Origin: Clostridia bacterium
GTDB lineage: Bacteria; Bacillota; Clostridia; UBA1212; UBA1255
Direction: 5' to 3'
Assembly (NCBI GenBank): GCA_017935905.1
Contig: JAGBGO010000035.1
Location: forward strand, 1 to 36,063
Length of the DNA: 36,063 bases
A program made the translations under genes and the position numbers. The first letter of the stretch is position 1; every line of letters begins with the position of its first letter. This document shows, piece by piece, positions 9,635-16,940 of the stretch. The notes under the pieces are model-generated. The model was not told where the DNA came from, did not search any database, and saw only the letters and a list, made by a program, of their open reading frames with translations.

Positions 9635-10406
9635 AATTTTTCTTCTTAAATTCGGCGATGCCTTTTCTACCAATGGATATGCGTTTCAACACGCCTTTTT
9701 GTCGCTTCTTAATCTCGAATAAAAACAATACAGGCAATGCAAGGCGCTTAAACATTGCTCCAAACAAATATCCTCTGTCAAAATAGTACTTGTCATCATA
9801 CCCCCGAAACCACGTTGATTCTTCCTGAGCAACCGTACCCAGCATTTCTGTTGATGCATAAACACGCAACCCGTTTTGCAATGAGTTGACTAAAAACAAG
9901 TTGTCTTCTCCTGCTTGATGGGGTGCCCCGCCGCCGAATAATAAGGAATATACGATGTTGTTCTTCAACAACGACATTCGATTTGCGGAAATTCTGCAGG
10001 CACCGTATCGCAGCGAATTGAACCAACGTATTCTATGGGCTTTTTTATCAATATATACAGGCCTTTCCGGATTCAATGACAACAGATTAAAGAGTACAAC
10101 GTCCCGTTTCGGGTGACTTTCGTATTCTCGAATAATCTTTTCGGCATAATTGTCTTCATATACAACGTCATCGTCTGCAAATAACACAATATCCGCCGTT
10201 GCTCTCATCAATGCCGTATTTCTGCCGAGTCCCACGCCCCGTTCTGCAAGAGACAACCACTTTATTTTATGTCCGTTATACTCGAATTCAACAATTTCAT
10301 TTTTGTCGCATTGATTTACGATAATCGCATCCGTTTGAATATTCATCTTATCCAAAAGAGAATAATCTGTTTGGTGCATTGTAGCGACTAAAACTTCTAT
10401 TGTCAT
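9606..10406 (-). CDS. GT2 family glycosyltransferase
   Basis: GT-A-fold enzyme of 266 residues. The start is the ATG at 10406 (MTIEVLVATMHQTDYSLLDK), with an excellent GGGGAG site six bases upstream; a reading from 10430 would bypass it. Key segments are GVGLGRNTALMRATADIVLF, then ADDDVVYEDNY, whose Asp triad binds the divalent metal and sugar nucleotide, and GGGAPHQAGEDNLFLVNSLQ, which supplies the likely catalytic ED pair. A hydrophobic stretch (LALPVLFLFEI) and a basic C terminus suggest membrane association. It starts 13 bases after the polymerase gene and overlaps the next gene by 29. Confidence 0.88.
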   Translation of the reverse strand: MTIEVLVATMHQTDYSLLDKMNIQTDAIIVNQCDKNEIVEFEYNGHKIKWLSLAERGVGLGRNTALMRATADIVLFADDDVVYEDNYAEKIIREYESHPKRDVVLFNLLSLNPERPVYIDKKAHRIRWFNSLRYGACRISANRMSLLKNNIVYSLLFGGGAPHQAGEDNLFLVNSLQNGLRVYASTEMLGTVAQEESTWFRGYDDKYYFDRGYLFGAMFKRLALPVLFLFEIKKRQKGVLKRISIGRKGIAEFKKKNYEKDISNFK

Positions 10407-10419
10407 GCTTTTCTCCCCT

Positions 10420-11535
10420 TTACTTTTCACGGATTTCTTTTTTGATTGCCTTTTCTACCATCAAAGGTATTGAAATGGTGAACGCCGTGACCGTCATTGA
10501 TACAACTGGGGTATCAAATAACATATACTTCTCTGACAAACTAAATACCAAATAGGCAAATACCGAAGCCAGACAGACAACCCCGTAAGAATATTTCATT
10601 CGAAGAATTCGTATAGAACGTTTCAATGCATCAATAACAATGATTGAAAAGCACAAAACACCCAACCAACCGTAGCACAAAATTATATATAAATAAGTGC
10701 TGTGGAAATAAGATTTTGCAGAATACATTTTAGTCAGTATTTTTGAAAAACTGGGGCCATACCCGAAAACTGCATGCTCGCCTTTCACCAGCGGTAAAAG
10801 ACTCTCCCACTGGTCCACTCTAGAATCAACCGAAGACGTTGACTCACTATTTCTGACAACAAAATCATGGATTGCAGGGACAAAATTGATGATCAACAAG
10901 CATATTCCGATTATTGCGACCAAAATAATAATATTCCTGAAGATTTTTTTAGAATCCAGAAGTATACAACACGCAATTACCAAAGCACTGACAACAATCG
11001 CCGTACGGCATAATGCGACCAATGCATTTAGCATAAAGAAAATAACGTAAAAATTCCATTTTTTCTCTTTCGTGGTCATTTTCAGTCCCATTGCACCGAT
11101 AATACCATATGTCAAAAACAGACCGAACGCGTTTTTGTTGTCGAAAACCGACGAAACACCGGTTGCAGTATCATAAAGATTGTTGTCTGTTAAATGAATA
11201 AACGAAGAAAAATTAAATATGAGATTGTACACACAGGCAATCATCATAAAATTCACAATAAGAGAAAAAAATCTGTAAATGTCGGAAGTGTTGTAATCCT
11301 GCCACGATGTAGTTTGATAAAATATAAAAAACATGATCACTTGAAACAGCATTGCTTCAACATCAGAAACGAGACTGCCTTCAGAAAGAAACGCAGACAA
11401 TATGCTGACCGCACAAAACAGAGATAAATATACAAACTCAGTTCCCCGAACTCGAAATACCCTCTCTTTTACACAAGCATTATAGCAAAAAAATAAAATG
11501 CCAAACATCAATATCAATTTTCCATGCGGTATCAA
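10420..11535 (-). CDS. Wzy-like polysaccharide polymerase, main reading frame (5' end frameshifted)
   Basis: A 371-codon frame encoding a protein with about ten membrane helices and a larger external loop (about residues 205-270, RNSESTSSVDSRVDQWESL), the layout of Wzy/O-antigen ligase proteins that join repeat units at the outer face of the membrane. The motif GYGPSFSKI followed by FHSTYLYIILCYGWLG is typical of this superfamily. The only upstream start in this frame is a TTG at 11535 without a ribosome site, directly behind an in-frame TGA. A much better start exists in another frame at 11626 (next entry), so this is probably a frameshifted gene. Function needs confirmation of the sequence here. 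Confidence 0.82.
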   Translation of the reverse strand: MIPHGKLILMFGILFFCYNACVKERVFRVRGTEFVYLSLFCAVSILSAFLSEGSLVSDVEAMLFQVIMFFIFYQTTSWQDYNTSDIYRFFSLIVNFMMIACVYNLIFNFSSFIHLTDNNLYDTATGVSSVFDNKNAFGLFLTYGIIGAMGLKMTTKEKKWNFYVIFFMLNALVALCRTAIVVSALVIACCILLDSKKIFRNIIILVAIIGICLLIINFVPAIHDFVVRNSESTSSVDSRVDQWESLLPLVKGEHAVFGYGPSFSKILTKMYSAKSYFHSTYLYIILCYGWLGVLCFSIIVIDALKRSIRILRMKYSYGVVCLASVFAYLVFSLSEKYMLFDTPVVSMTVTAFTISIPLMVEKAIKKEIREK

Positions 11536-11626
11536 TCAACGAACCGTTAAATTTTAGCATCTGCGGTACCAATGCAAAAATTATCAAAATTGGTATATAT
11601 GTTGAATTGTTTGTTCTTTTCTCCAT
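11480..11626 (-). pseudogene. N-terminal fragment of the Wzy-like gene, out of frame with the rest
   Basis: An ATG at 11626 preceded by AGGAG (11636-11640) opens a 48-codon frame, with a membrane-helix start (STYIPILIIFALVPQMLKF) and then NGSLIDTAWK, stopping at TAA 11480-11482. The pattern matches the start of Wzy proteins. It joins the main frame if one base is dropped from the AAAA at 11518-11521 (giving IDTAWK then LILMFGILFFCYN) or from the seven-T tract at 11487-11493. This may be a sequencing error, a real null mutation, a phase-variable tract or programmed slippage. Confidence 0.75.
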
Positions 11627-11649
11627 ATTTTGTAACTCCTGCTGGCTGT

Positions 11650-12858
11650 TCATGTGTACAATACCCTGTTTATGTAATCAATGATGTCCGTGTATGTATT
11701 CTGCCTGTCAAATTTGTCATAGGACAGTTTTTTCATCCCTGTGCACATATTATTGTATTCACTACCGTCAATGGACAGCTTACTCAAAATCTCTGCCAGT
11801 AAATCCGGTCTTCCGGGACAGCAGTGGAAACCTGCACCATAATCGTCTAAAAGGCGGTTGAATTCTTTGTCTGTTTGCACGTTTATCGTGGGAATACCTG
11901 CCGCAACATAATCGGCATGCTTATTGATGATTGATGCTGCTGATTTGGGATTTAATATGTTGATCGAGTAGTCACATTGTTTTAATATTCCTACCATTTG
12001 TTTATAATCTATTCTTCCCAAAAAACGAACAGGCAAATGATATGTGCGACAATATGCTTCGAACGCGTCTTTTTCAGGACCGTCTCCGAGTATCACAATT
12101 TCCTTGTTATCAATACCTTCATCAATATTCTTTTTCAAAGCTTCAAACAAAGTAATCAAATCATAACTTTTGCCAAGTGTACCGACGTAGGCTATGACGA
12201 TGTCTTTATTTCTTGTGATCGGGGGCACTTCGGATTGGCAATTGTAATACTGGTCCGCTTCAACCCCAATATAAACGGAAACACCTGTTTTAGTCGTCCG
12301 TTCTTTGTTAATCCGTTTCAGATATGCTTCTGATACCGTGACTATACCGTCGGCTTTTGCGTATAAACGATCGGCCTTCCGCTTCATGGACGCCAATAAG
12401 ATTGAACTGATACGATGCGGCAAGACCATATCAAACGCTTCCGGCCACAAATCCAAGACGTCGCACACGAGTTTAATGTTTCTTTTTTTGCAGAATTTCA
12501 AAACTTCGTTCCCCAAACCAATAGGCGGCACAAACAAGTAAATCACATCAGGGGCTTTCCTGTTCTTTAAGTAATTTACTACCCCGTTTTGAAACTTTTT
12601 ATGGGACAGAATTCTCCGCACCGATATATTTTTTGTATATCCTGATTCTCTGATCAAAGTGTATTTATAATCAGCTACTATTTCTTGGACATTTCTTTGT
12701 GCTTTTTTGGTGTGGTAAAAAGAAGAAGTTACAACTTCTACTTCGGCACCCGATTTCACCAGACTGTTCGCAATGGATAAATATCGACTGCTTTCCTTTT
12801 CGTTCGCAAAATGCCAATAGTTGGATATTATTAAGATTTCCGGTTTCTTGTTATTCAT
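11650..12858 (-). CDS. GT4 glycosyltransferase (WcaI/WbuB-like)
   Basis: A 402-residue GT4 enzyme. The N terminus PEILIISNYWHFANEKESSR and the segment DVLDLWPEAFDMVLP are signatures of the WcaI/WbuB group, which transfer sugars or amino sugars during capsule and O-antigen synthesis. The donor domain has AYVGTLGKSYDL, EIVILGDGPEKDAFEAY and YSINILNPKSAASIINKHADYV, the last replacing a standard EX7E. GAGAGAAA precedes the ATG. It is the fourth gene of the operon, 11 bases after the Ldh2-type gene, and may add the second sugar after the initiating transferase. Confidence 0.9.
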   Translation of the reverse strand: MNNKKPEILIISNYWHFANEKESSRYLSIANSLVKSGAEVEVVTSSFYHTKKAQRNVQEIVADYKYTLIRESGYTKNISVRRILSHKKFQNGVVNYLKNRKAPDVIYLFVPPIGLGNEVLKFCKKRNIKLVCDVLDLWPEAFDMVLPHRISSILLASMKRKADRLYAKADGIVTVSEAYLKRINKERTTKTGVSVYIGVEADQYYNCQSEVPPITRNKDIVIAYVGTLGKSYDLITLFEALKKNIDEGIDNKEIVILGDGPEKDAFEAYCRTYHLPVRFLGRIDYKQMVGILKQCDYSINILNPKSAASIINKHADYVAAGIPTINVQTDKEFNRLLDDYGAGFHCCPGRPDLLAEILSKLSIDGSEYNNMCTGMKKLSYDKFDRQNTYTDIIDYINRVLYT

Positions 12859-12868
12859 ATATTTTCTC

Positions 12869-13888
12869 TCATTTTTTTGAAAATAACTTTTCTAACTCAA
12901 CCGCAATTTCATCTGAAATTGCTATTTTCTTACTTTCAATTGCCGCTTCCTTCTTTGTCTGCCTGTCGTCACCCGGAACAGCGATCATTTTCCCTTCAAC
13001 TGCCTTTGAACTGCGTACAGCATCTAAATATTGATCCATTTCCGCCAAGAAGCCTTCTCCAAATATCAATTCAGGAGAGATTGCCATAAACATCTGACCT
13101 ACGTTCATACCCATTCCGTTTTGAGAATAGAATTTGTTGACATTTGATAAATACGCACTTCCCGATAATACACCCGACATAATATCGATCATCATCGCAA
13201 TTGCATATCCCTTAAATCCCGCCATTGGAAGAACCAGTCCGTTGATTGCATCAACCGGGTCAACTGTCGGATTGCCGTCTTTATCCAATGCCCAACCGGG
13301 CTCTAATTTGGTTCCGGCGATTCTGCACATTTCAAACTTTGATTTTGCCACAACACTCGTAGCCATATCGATTAAGATATTCCCCTTGGATGCGGAAGGA
13401 CACGAAAACGCAAACGGGTTGGTCCCGAGCATCGGCTCAAGTCCGTTGAATACCGGCATTGTAGAAGGCGAATTGCAGCAGGTAAAACCGATCATATTAT
13501 TGTTTGCAATCTTTTCCACATAGTAAAACGCCGGTCCAAGTGTATTGCAATTCTTCGCCCACACAATATGCACTCCGTTTGTCTTTGCTTGTTCTATGGC
13601 AATATCGACACAATGATCCGCCGATATGGCGCCTATTGCATTGTTCGCATTGACCAACGTGAATCCCGGTGTTTGCTTCTCGATTGTTATATCTTCAAGT
13701 GAAAACTCGCCTTTTTCCAACTTGCGAACATACGGAATGAGCATCTTGATACCGTGTGAAGATACGCCACTCATATCTGCCGAAAGCATAGAGTCAACCA
13801 ACACGCCTGCCTTGTCTTCTGCAAGCGCATATTGAGTTAACAGTTTTACGGATTTTTCACGAATATCGTCAATAAAATATTCAGTCAT
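12869..13888 (-). CDS. Ldh2-family (malate/L-lactate/ureidoglycolate) oxidoreductase
   Basis: NAD(P)-dependent 2-oxoacid/2-hydroxyacid dehydrogenase of the type 2 malate/lactate family, 339 residues, a normal length. The likely catalytic His is His45 in SGVSSHGIKML. MLGTNPFAFSCPS and LIDMATSVVAKSK are the conserved cofactor and substrate segments, and GFKGYAIAMMIDIMSGVLSG is the C-terminal family block. It has a good AAGGTGA ribosome site. The family is not part of standard capsule synthesis, yet here the gene is inside the operon with the initiating transferase on one side and a glycosyltransferase on the other. I infer it reduces a 2-oxoacid made by the aldolase at 14544, for use as a polymer substituent. 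The substrate is unknown. Confidence 0.88.
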   Translation of the reverse strand: MTEYFIDDIREKSVKLLTQYALAEDKAGVLVDSMLSADMSGVSSHGIKMLIPYVRKLEKGEFSLEDITIEKQTPGFTLVNANNAIGAISADHCVDIAIEQAKTNGVHIVWAKNCNTLGPAFYYVEKIANNNMIGFTCCNSPSTMPVFNGLEPMLGTNPFAFSCPSASKGNILIDMATSVVAKSKFEMCRIAGTKLEPGWALDKDGNPTVDPVDAINGLVLPMAGFKGYAIAMMIDIMSGVLSGSAYLSNVNKFYSQNGMGMNVGQMFMAISPELIFGEGFLAEMDQYLDAVRSSKAVEGKMIAVPGDDRQTKKEAAIESKKIAISDEIAVELEKLFSKK

Positions 13889-13905
13889 ACTATCACCTTA
13901 CGGTT

Positions 13906-14547
13906 TTAATTCCTTGTTTTTTTATCAGTAAACGATTTTGCCGTTTCTCCTTGAATAACGACGTCTTTTCCGGAAAACACCTGAACGACTGTCTTGACGA
14001 CAATCTTAATATCTAACATCAGCGAAACGTTTTGTACATACCATTCGTTAAGTTCAAACCTTTTTACCCAGTCAACACTGTTGCGACCATTCACCTGAGC
14101 CCAACCTGTAATACCGGGTCTGACTGTAAAAACTGTTTTTTCTTCTTCCGTATACTCCTCGTATTTGCACGGATGATATGTAAGAATAGGTCTTGGTCCG
14201 ACAAAAGACATATCGCCCTTGAAAATGTTAATTAACTGCATCAACTCGTCAAGACTGAGTTTTCTGAGTACGCTTCCGACCTTCGTAATTCTTGGATCGT
14301 TGCCGAATGAATAAGCACCAGTGCCTTTTTTCTCGGCATCTACGCACATAGTCCTGAATTTGTACATTGTAAAAACTCTTCCACCCAGCGTAAGTCTCTC
14401 CTGCACAAAAATTGCAGGACCGGAATCGCCTAATTTCACAAGTGCAGCAATAATTAGTAAAAGCGGCCATAAAACGAGTAGCATTAATCCAGAAAATAAT
14501 ATGTCAAGTATTCTTTTCCCATATTTCACATAAAAAGTTTTTTTCAT
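13906..14547 (-). CDS. Initiating undecaprenyl-phosphate sugar-phosphate transferase (monotopic PGT)
   Basis: A 213-residue polyprenyl-phosphate phosphoglycosyl transferase of the small PglC/EpsL/WcaJ-C type. It attaches the first sugar-phosphate to undecaprenyl phosphate at the inner membrane face. It has one N-terminal re-entrant helix (ILDILFSGLMLLVLWPLLLI), then FVQERLTLGG, MYKFRTM, the catalytic Asp-Glu pair in LRKLSLDELMQLINIFKGD, MSFVGPRPIL and RPGITGWAQVNGRN. The start overlaps the aldolase stop by 4 bases (ATGA), so the aldolase and the first committed enzyme are co-translated. The sugar is not predictable with certainty. Confidence 0.94.
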   Translation of the reverse strand: MKKTFYVKYGKRILDILFSGLMLLVLWPLLLIIAALVKLGDSGPAIFVQERLTLGGRVFTMYKFRTMCVDAEKKGTGAYSFGNDPRITKVGSVLRKLSLDELMQLINIFKGDMSFVGPRPILTYHPCKYEEYTEEEKTVFTVRPGITGWAQVNGRNSVDWVKRFELNEWYVQNVSLMLDIKIVVKTVVQVFSGKDVVIQGETAKSFTDKKTRN

Positions 14548-15359
14548 TTTATCATTTTCTTTCTTATCTCATCTATTTTTTTGATTACTTCTGTTCTGTT
14601 CTTTTCGTATTGCGTACCATCTATGCCGGATTCATATTCTCTGAGCGACGACATATTCTCCTTAAAGAGCTGCTCAATCTCATCATAATTCTTCATGTTA
14701 GAAGCATTACAGAAGCTTCTGCTGAGAATGGCTCTTGTCGAGCCCAGACGATAATGTTCCATAATCACATTTTCAGCAGGAAGTAAGCCTTCACCTAGTT
14801 TGGCAATACCTCCGAATCCATACGGTATACCGGCAACAGAAATCTTTTGCGTAAGCATTTCCACCGTTCCGTTTGACAAAAGTTCAAACATAAAATTCAA
14901 TCTGTACGACAAATGAAGATCATTCAGGCCGATATGGATTTCATCCATGCCTCCGTTTGCCAGAACATCATCCAGACACTCAACCGCTTCCTTTGTTTCA
15001 AGGAGTAGCGTAGTCTTGCATCGACCATTAACCGCTGTCAAAAAGTTTGTTACATCCGAAACGGATTTCCACATCGGAAGCATAATAATATCTGCCCCCG
15101 CACCGATAACTCGGTTGATTTCATCTGGTGAACCGTTATTCCACGGATCAACACGTACAAGCATCTCAGCTGTGGTCAGAAGGGGTTTGATTTTTCTTAT
15201 ATCTTCTACCGTATGGTGCGACTTTACGGTGTTCATGCCTTGTTGACGTTCTTCTTTTCCAAGCGTCTCCAAATCTATCCAGATTCGGTCCACACCGTTT
15301 TTTTGAGCAATCAGTGCCACGTTCGGATCGTTTGTTATATACATTAACTTTAAAGCCAT
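14544..15359 (-). CDS. HpcH/HpaI aldolase / citrate lyase-like protein, first gene of the polysaccharide operon
   Basis: A 271-residue TIM-barrel protein of the metal-dependent pyruvate aldolase superfamily. Visible features are GVDRIWIDLE, Arg in AEMLVRVDPWNNG (substrate carboxylate), GAGADIIMLPMW, the metal-ligand Glu in TLLLETKEA and Asp in HIGLNDLHLS. Relatives join pyruvate to an aldehyde or cleave the product. The last 40 residues are charged and helical. Only a weak GTGG-type ribosome site precedes the ATG at 15359. Placement as operon head, overlapping the initiating transferase, argues for a dedicated role in glycan modification rather than catabolism. Its substrate cannot be deduced. 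Confidence 0.85.
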   Translation of the reverse strand: MALKLMYITNDPNVALIAQKNGVDRIWIDLETLGKEERQQGMNTVKSHHTVEDIRKIKPLLTTAEMLVRVDPWNNGSPDEINRVIGAGADIIMLPMWKSVSDVTNFLTAVNGRCKTTLLLETKEAVECLDDVLANGGMDEIHIGLNDLHLSYRLNFMFELLSNGTVEMLTQKISVAGIPYGFGGIAKLGEGLLPAENVIMEHYRLGSTRAILSRSFCNASNMKNYDEIEQLFKENMSSLREYESGIDGTQYEKNRTEVIKKIDEIRKKMIK

Positions 15360-15641
15360 ACTGACGCCACCACTATTTCTGTATTCCGGATAACATATTG
15401 GGTTGACTAATTAGTTTAGTACCTTTATGTATCGTATTTTTTCATTTACCCATGCTTCGCCATTTCCCGGAACAAAAATTCCGAAAAAAGATCCCCCGCT
15501 CCGCGTTCATACACGCACAGAGCCCATCTGTCCGTAAACAAGCCCCGCACGCGTAAATCGACGATGCGGTCTCATTTACTTCATAGTCTTCATTATTTTA
15601 TCATATTTCACCGAGAAAAGAAAGCAGAAAAATTTGCATAA
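15360..15641 (-). promoter_or_regulatory. Leader and likely promoter region of the polysaccharide operon
   Basis: A 282-base gap between the nuclease gene and the operon, both leftward. Read on the minus strand, an extended -10 element TGATAAAAT lies at 15595-15603 with only a weak -35. The following leader can form a hairpin at 15545-15569 (CCGCA/TGCGG) and two mutually exclusive hairpins. One is 15517-15531 (ACAGA/TCTGT). The other is 15498-15523 (GCTC-GCGT/ACGC-GAGC), followed after 8 bases by six U residues (15484-15489). A small CGGAA/TTCCG hairpin follows at 15468-15483. This could be an attenuator, or a terminator for the nuclease gene with a separate promoter nearer 15359. The U-tract spacing is poor, so I am unsure. 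Confidence 0.4.
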
Positions 15642-16670
15642 TTAAACATCAAAATCTTCTTTGTGCCAATTTTCTAAGACCTTCTCAACTTCTGCAATTA
15701 GCTGGTCTTTATTCGGCATATATAGTACATATTTTGAGGCAAAAAGATTATTCGAAAGACCACCTAATGCATACTCCGCATCAATACTGTCTTTATCCGT
15801 ACACAAAATAATACCAATGGGCGGATTATCGTCATGGTCATTTACTTCTTGAGCATAATAATTAAGGTACATATTCAGCTGACCTACCGCTTCAGGCATT
15901 AATTTAGTGGTCTTAAGTTCAATCAGTACATAGGAACGCAGGATTTTGTTATAAAAGACCATATCAATATAGTAGTGATGATTCCCCAGTGTTACGCGTT
16001 GTTGTGTGCCTACAAACATGAATCCGCGGCCGAGTTCAAGCAAGAACTTCTCAATTTGCTCAACCAATGCTTTTTCAAGATCACTTTCCAAAATGGGCTT
16101 ATTATCAGGAAGTCCTAAAAACTCAAACACATAAGGATCTCGAATAATGTCTTCCGGTTTAGCTATTTCGTTGCCTTTACGTGCTAGAGATAATATTTTG
16201 TTCCTGTTGGTTTCACCTCCTGAAAGCAACAATCGTTCAAAAAGTGAACTTTCAATTTGTCGCTTCAGCTCGCGAACAGACCAATTTGAATTTTCAGCTT
16301 CCCGTTCGTAAAAATTGCGTTTATCCGAATCGGAAATTGTTAAAAGTTCGCAATAATGAGACCAACTTAATTTAACAGACGCTGTCTGTTGAATTTGATA
16401 AGTCTGATAAAACCGACGCATAAACTGAATGTTTGAAACGGAAAAACCCTTGCCAAACTCTTTTGTAAGTTCTTTTGACAAAATCTTCAATGTTTGTTTT
16501 CCGTATTCTGCTCTATTGTCGCTTAATTGTTCGTATTCGCAAATAAGACGTCCTATTTCCCAATAAGTATGTAACAACGTCCTATTGACTGTTACCGCAA
16601 CGTCTCGTCTTGATGTTTCAAGCAATAATTTAATTTGCCCAACGAGATTTTGGTCGACTAAATCACCCAT
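15642..16670 (-). CDS. YhcG/DUF1016-family PDDEXK nuclease
   Basis: A 342-residue protein of the YhcG family. The N-terminal helical DUF1016_N region includes VTVNRTLLHTYWEIGRLI, YGKQTLKILSKELTKEFGKG and SVSNIQFMRRFYQTYQ. The C-terminal PDDEXK nuclease fold has IDMVFYN and IELKTTK (the Asp and Glu-x-Lys catalytic set), then AVGQLNMYLNYY. The ATG at 16670 is chosen because AAGGGGGCGGAG sits just upstream; a longer frame reaches 16700. Family members occur near restriction and defence loci and have been linked to mobile-element biology, but the cellular role is poorly known. Here it is a single gene between the polysaccharide operon and the c-di-AMP operon, and it could be a remnant of transfer. 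Confidence 0.9.
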   Translation of the reverse strand: MGDLVDQNLVGQIKLLLETSRRDVAVTVNRTLLHTYWEIGRLICEYEQLSDNRAEYGKQTLKILSKELTKEFGKGFSVSNIQFMRRFYQTYQIQQTASVKLSWSHYCELLTISDSDKRNFYEREAENSNWSVRELKRQIESSLFERLLLSGGETNRNKILSLARKGNEIAKPEDIIRDPYVFEFLGLPDNKPILESDLEKALVEQIEKFLLELGRGFMFVGTQQRVTLGNHHYYIDMVFYNKILRSYVLIELKTTKLMPEAVGQLNMYLNYYAQEVNDHDDNPPIGIILCTDKDSIDAEYALGGLSNNLFASKYVLYMPNKDQLIAEVEKVLENWHKEDFDV

Positions 16671-16873
16671 AAAACTCCGCCCCCTTATCACGTATACCAT
16701 AAATAAATTTGAGACGGTTGCTTGTATGTATTGCCGATTAACAACAACTGGTATTTCGTAATGATTCAGCGGTAATGATTCGTATCGTAGTACTTTTTTC
16801 GACGACTCCGTCCTTGTGATTCATTGTAGCAACATTTCCGTTGTCAGTCAACGTTCCTTTTTGTATTTTTCCA
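16671..16873. other. Intergenic region with a tandem 10-base direct repeat
   Basis: Non-coding space between divergent genes. It holds two exact copies of GTAATGATTC at 16758-16767 and 16772-16781 (14-base period), with related TTCGTA and TCGTAG words on the flanks. A weak inverted repeat CGTTG/CAACG lies at 16839-16853. The direct repeats could bind a dimeric regulator in tandem. No reading frame or RNA gene is supported here. Confidence 0.35.
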
Positions 16874-16916
16874 TTGACGAAAAGCCCCTTTTCAAGTATA
16901 CTTGAATATGTATAAT
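16874..16916 (+). promoter_or_regulatory. Promoter with 16-base palindromic operator for the c-di-AMP operon
   Basis: A -35 box TTGACG (16874-16879), 17-base spacer and -10 box TATACT (16897-16902) form a good vegetative promoter. The -10 is centred within the perfect palindrome TTCAAGTATACTTGAA (16891-16906), a typical repressor position. A second possible -10, TATAAT (16911-16916), lies just downstream, with TTTTCA as a weak -35. The leader to the start codon at 16941 is short, with GGAG at 16928-16931. Confidence 0.65.
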
Positions 16917-16940
16917 CATCGAGAAACGGAGCGTAATATT

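Noticed and set aside
15406..15415. Ten-base palindrome ACTAATTAGT upstream of the aldolase gene
   Set aside because: Short palindromes of AT-rich sequence are common by chance and no promoter boxes frame it.
15403..15429. TTGACT followed by ATGTAT on the plus strand, resembling a promoter
   Set aside because: It would fire rightward into the antisense of the leftward nuclease gene, the -10 is poor and no gene is available to be expressed.
15642..16670. Reading the YhcG gene as part of a restriction-modification or CRISPR system
   Set aside because: No methylase, specificity subunit, cas gene or repeat-spacer array is in the window.
16839..16853. CGTTG/CAACG hairpin followed by T residues on the plus strand
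   Set aside because: Only five base pairs, and no rightward transcript enters from the left, so a terminator has nothing to end.
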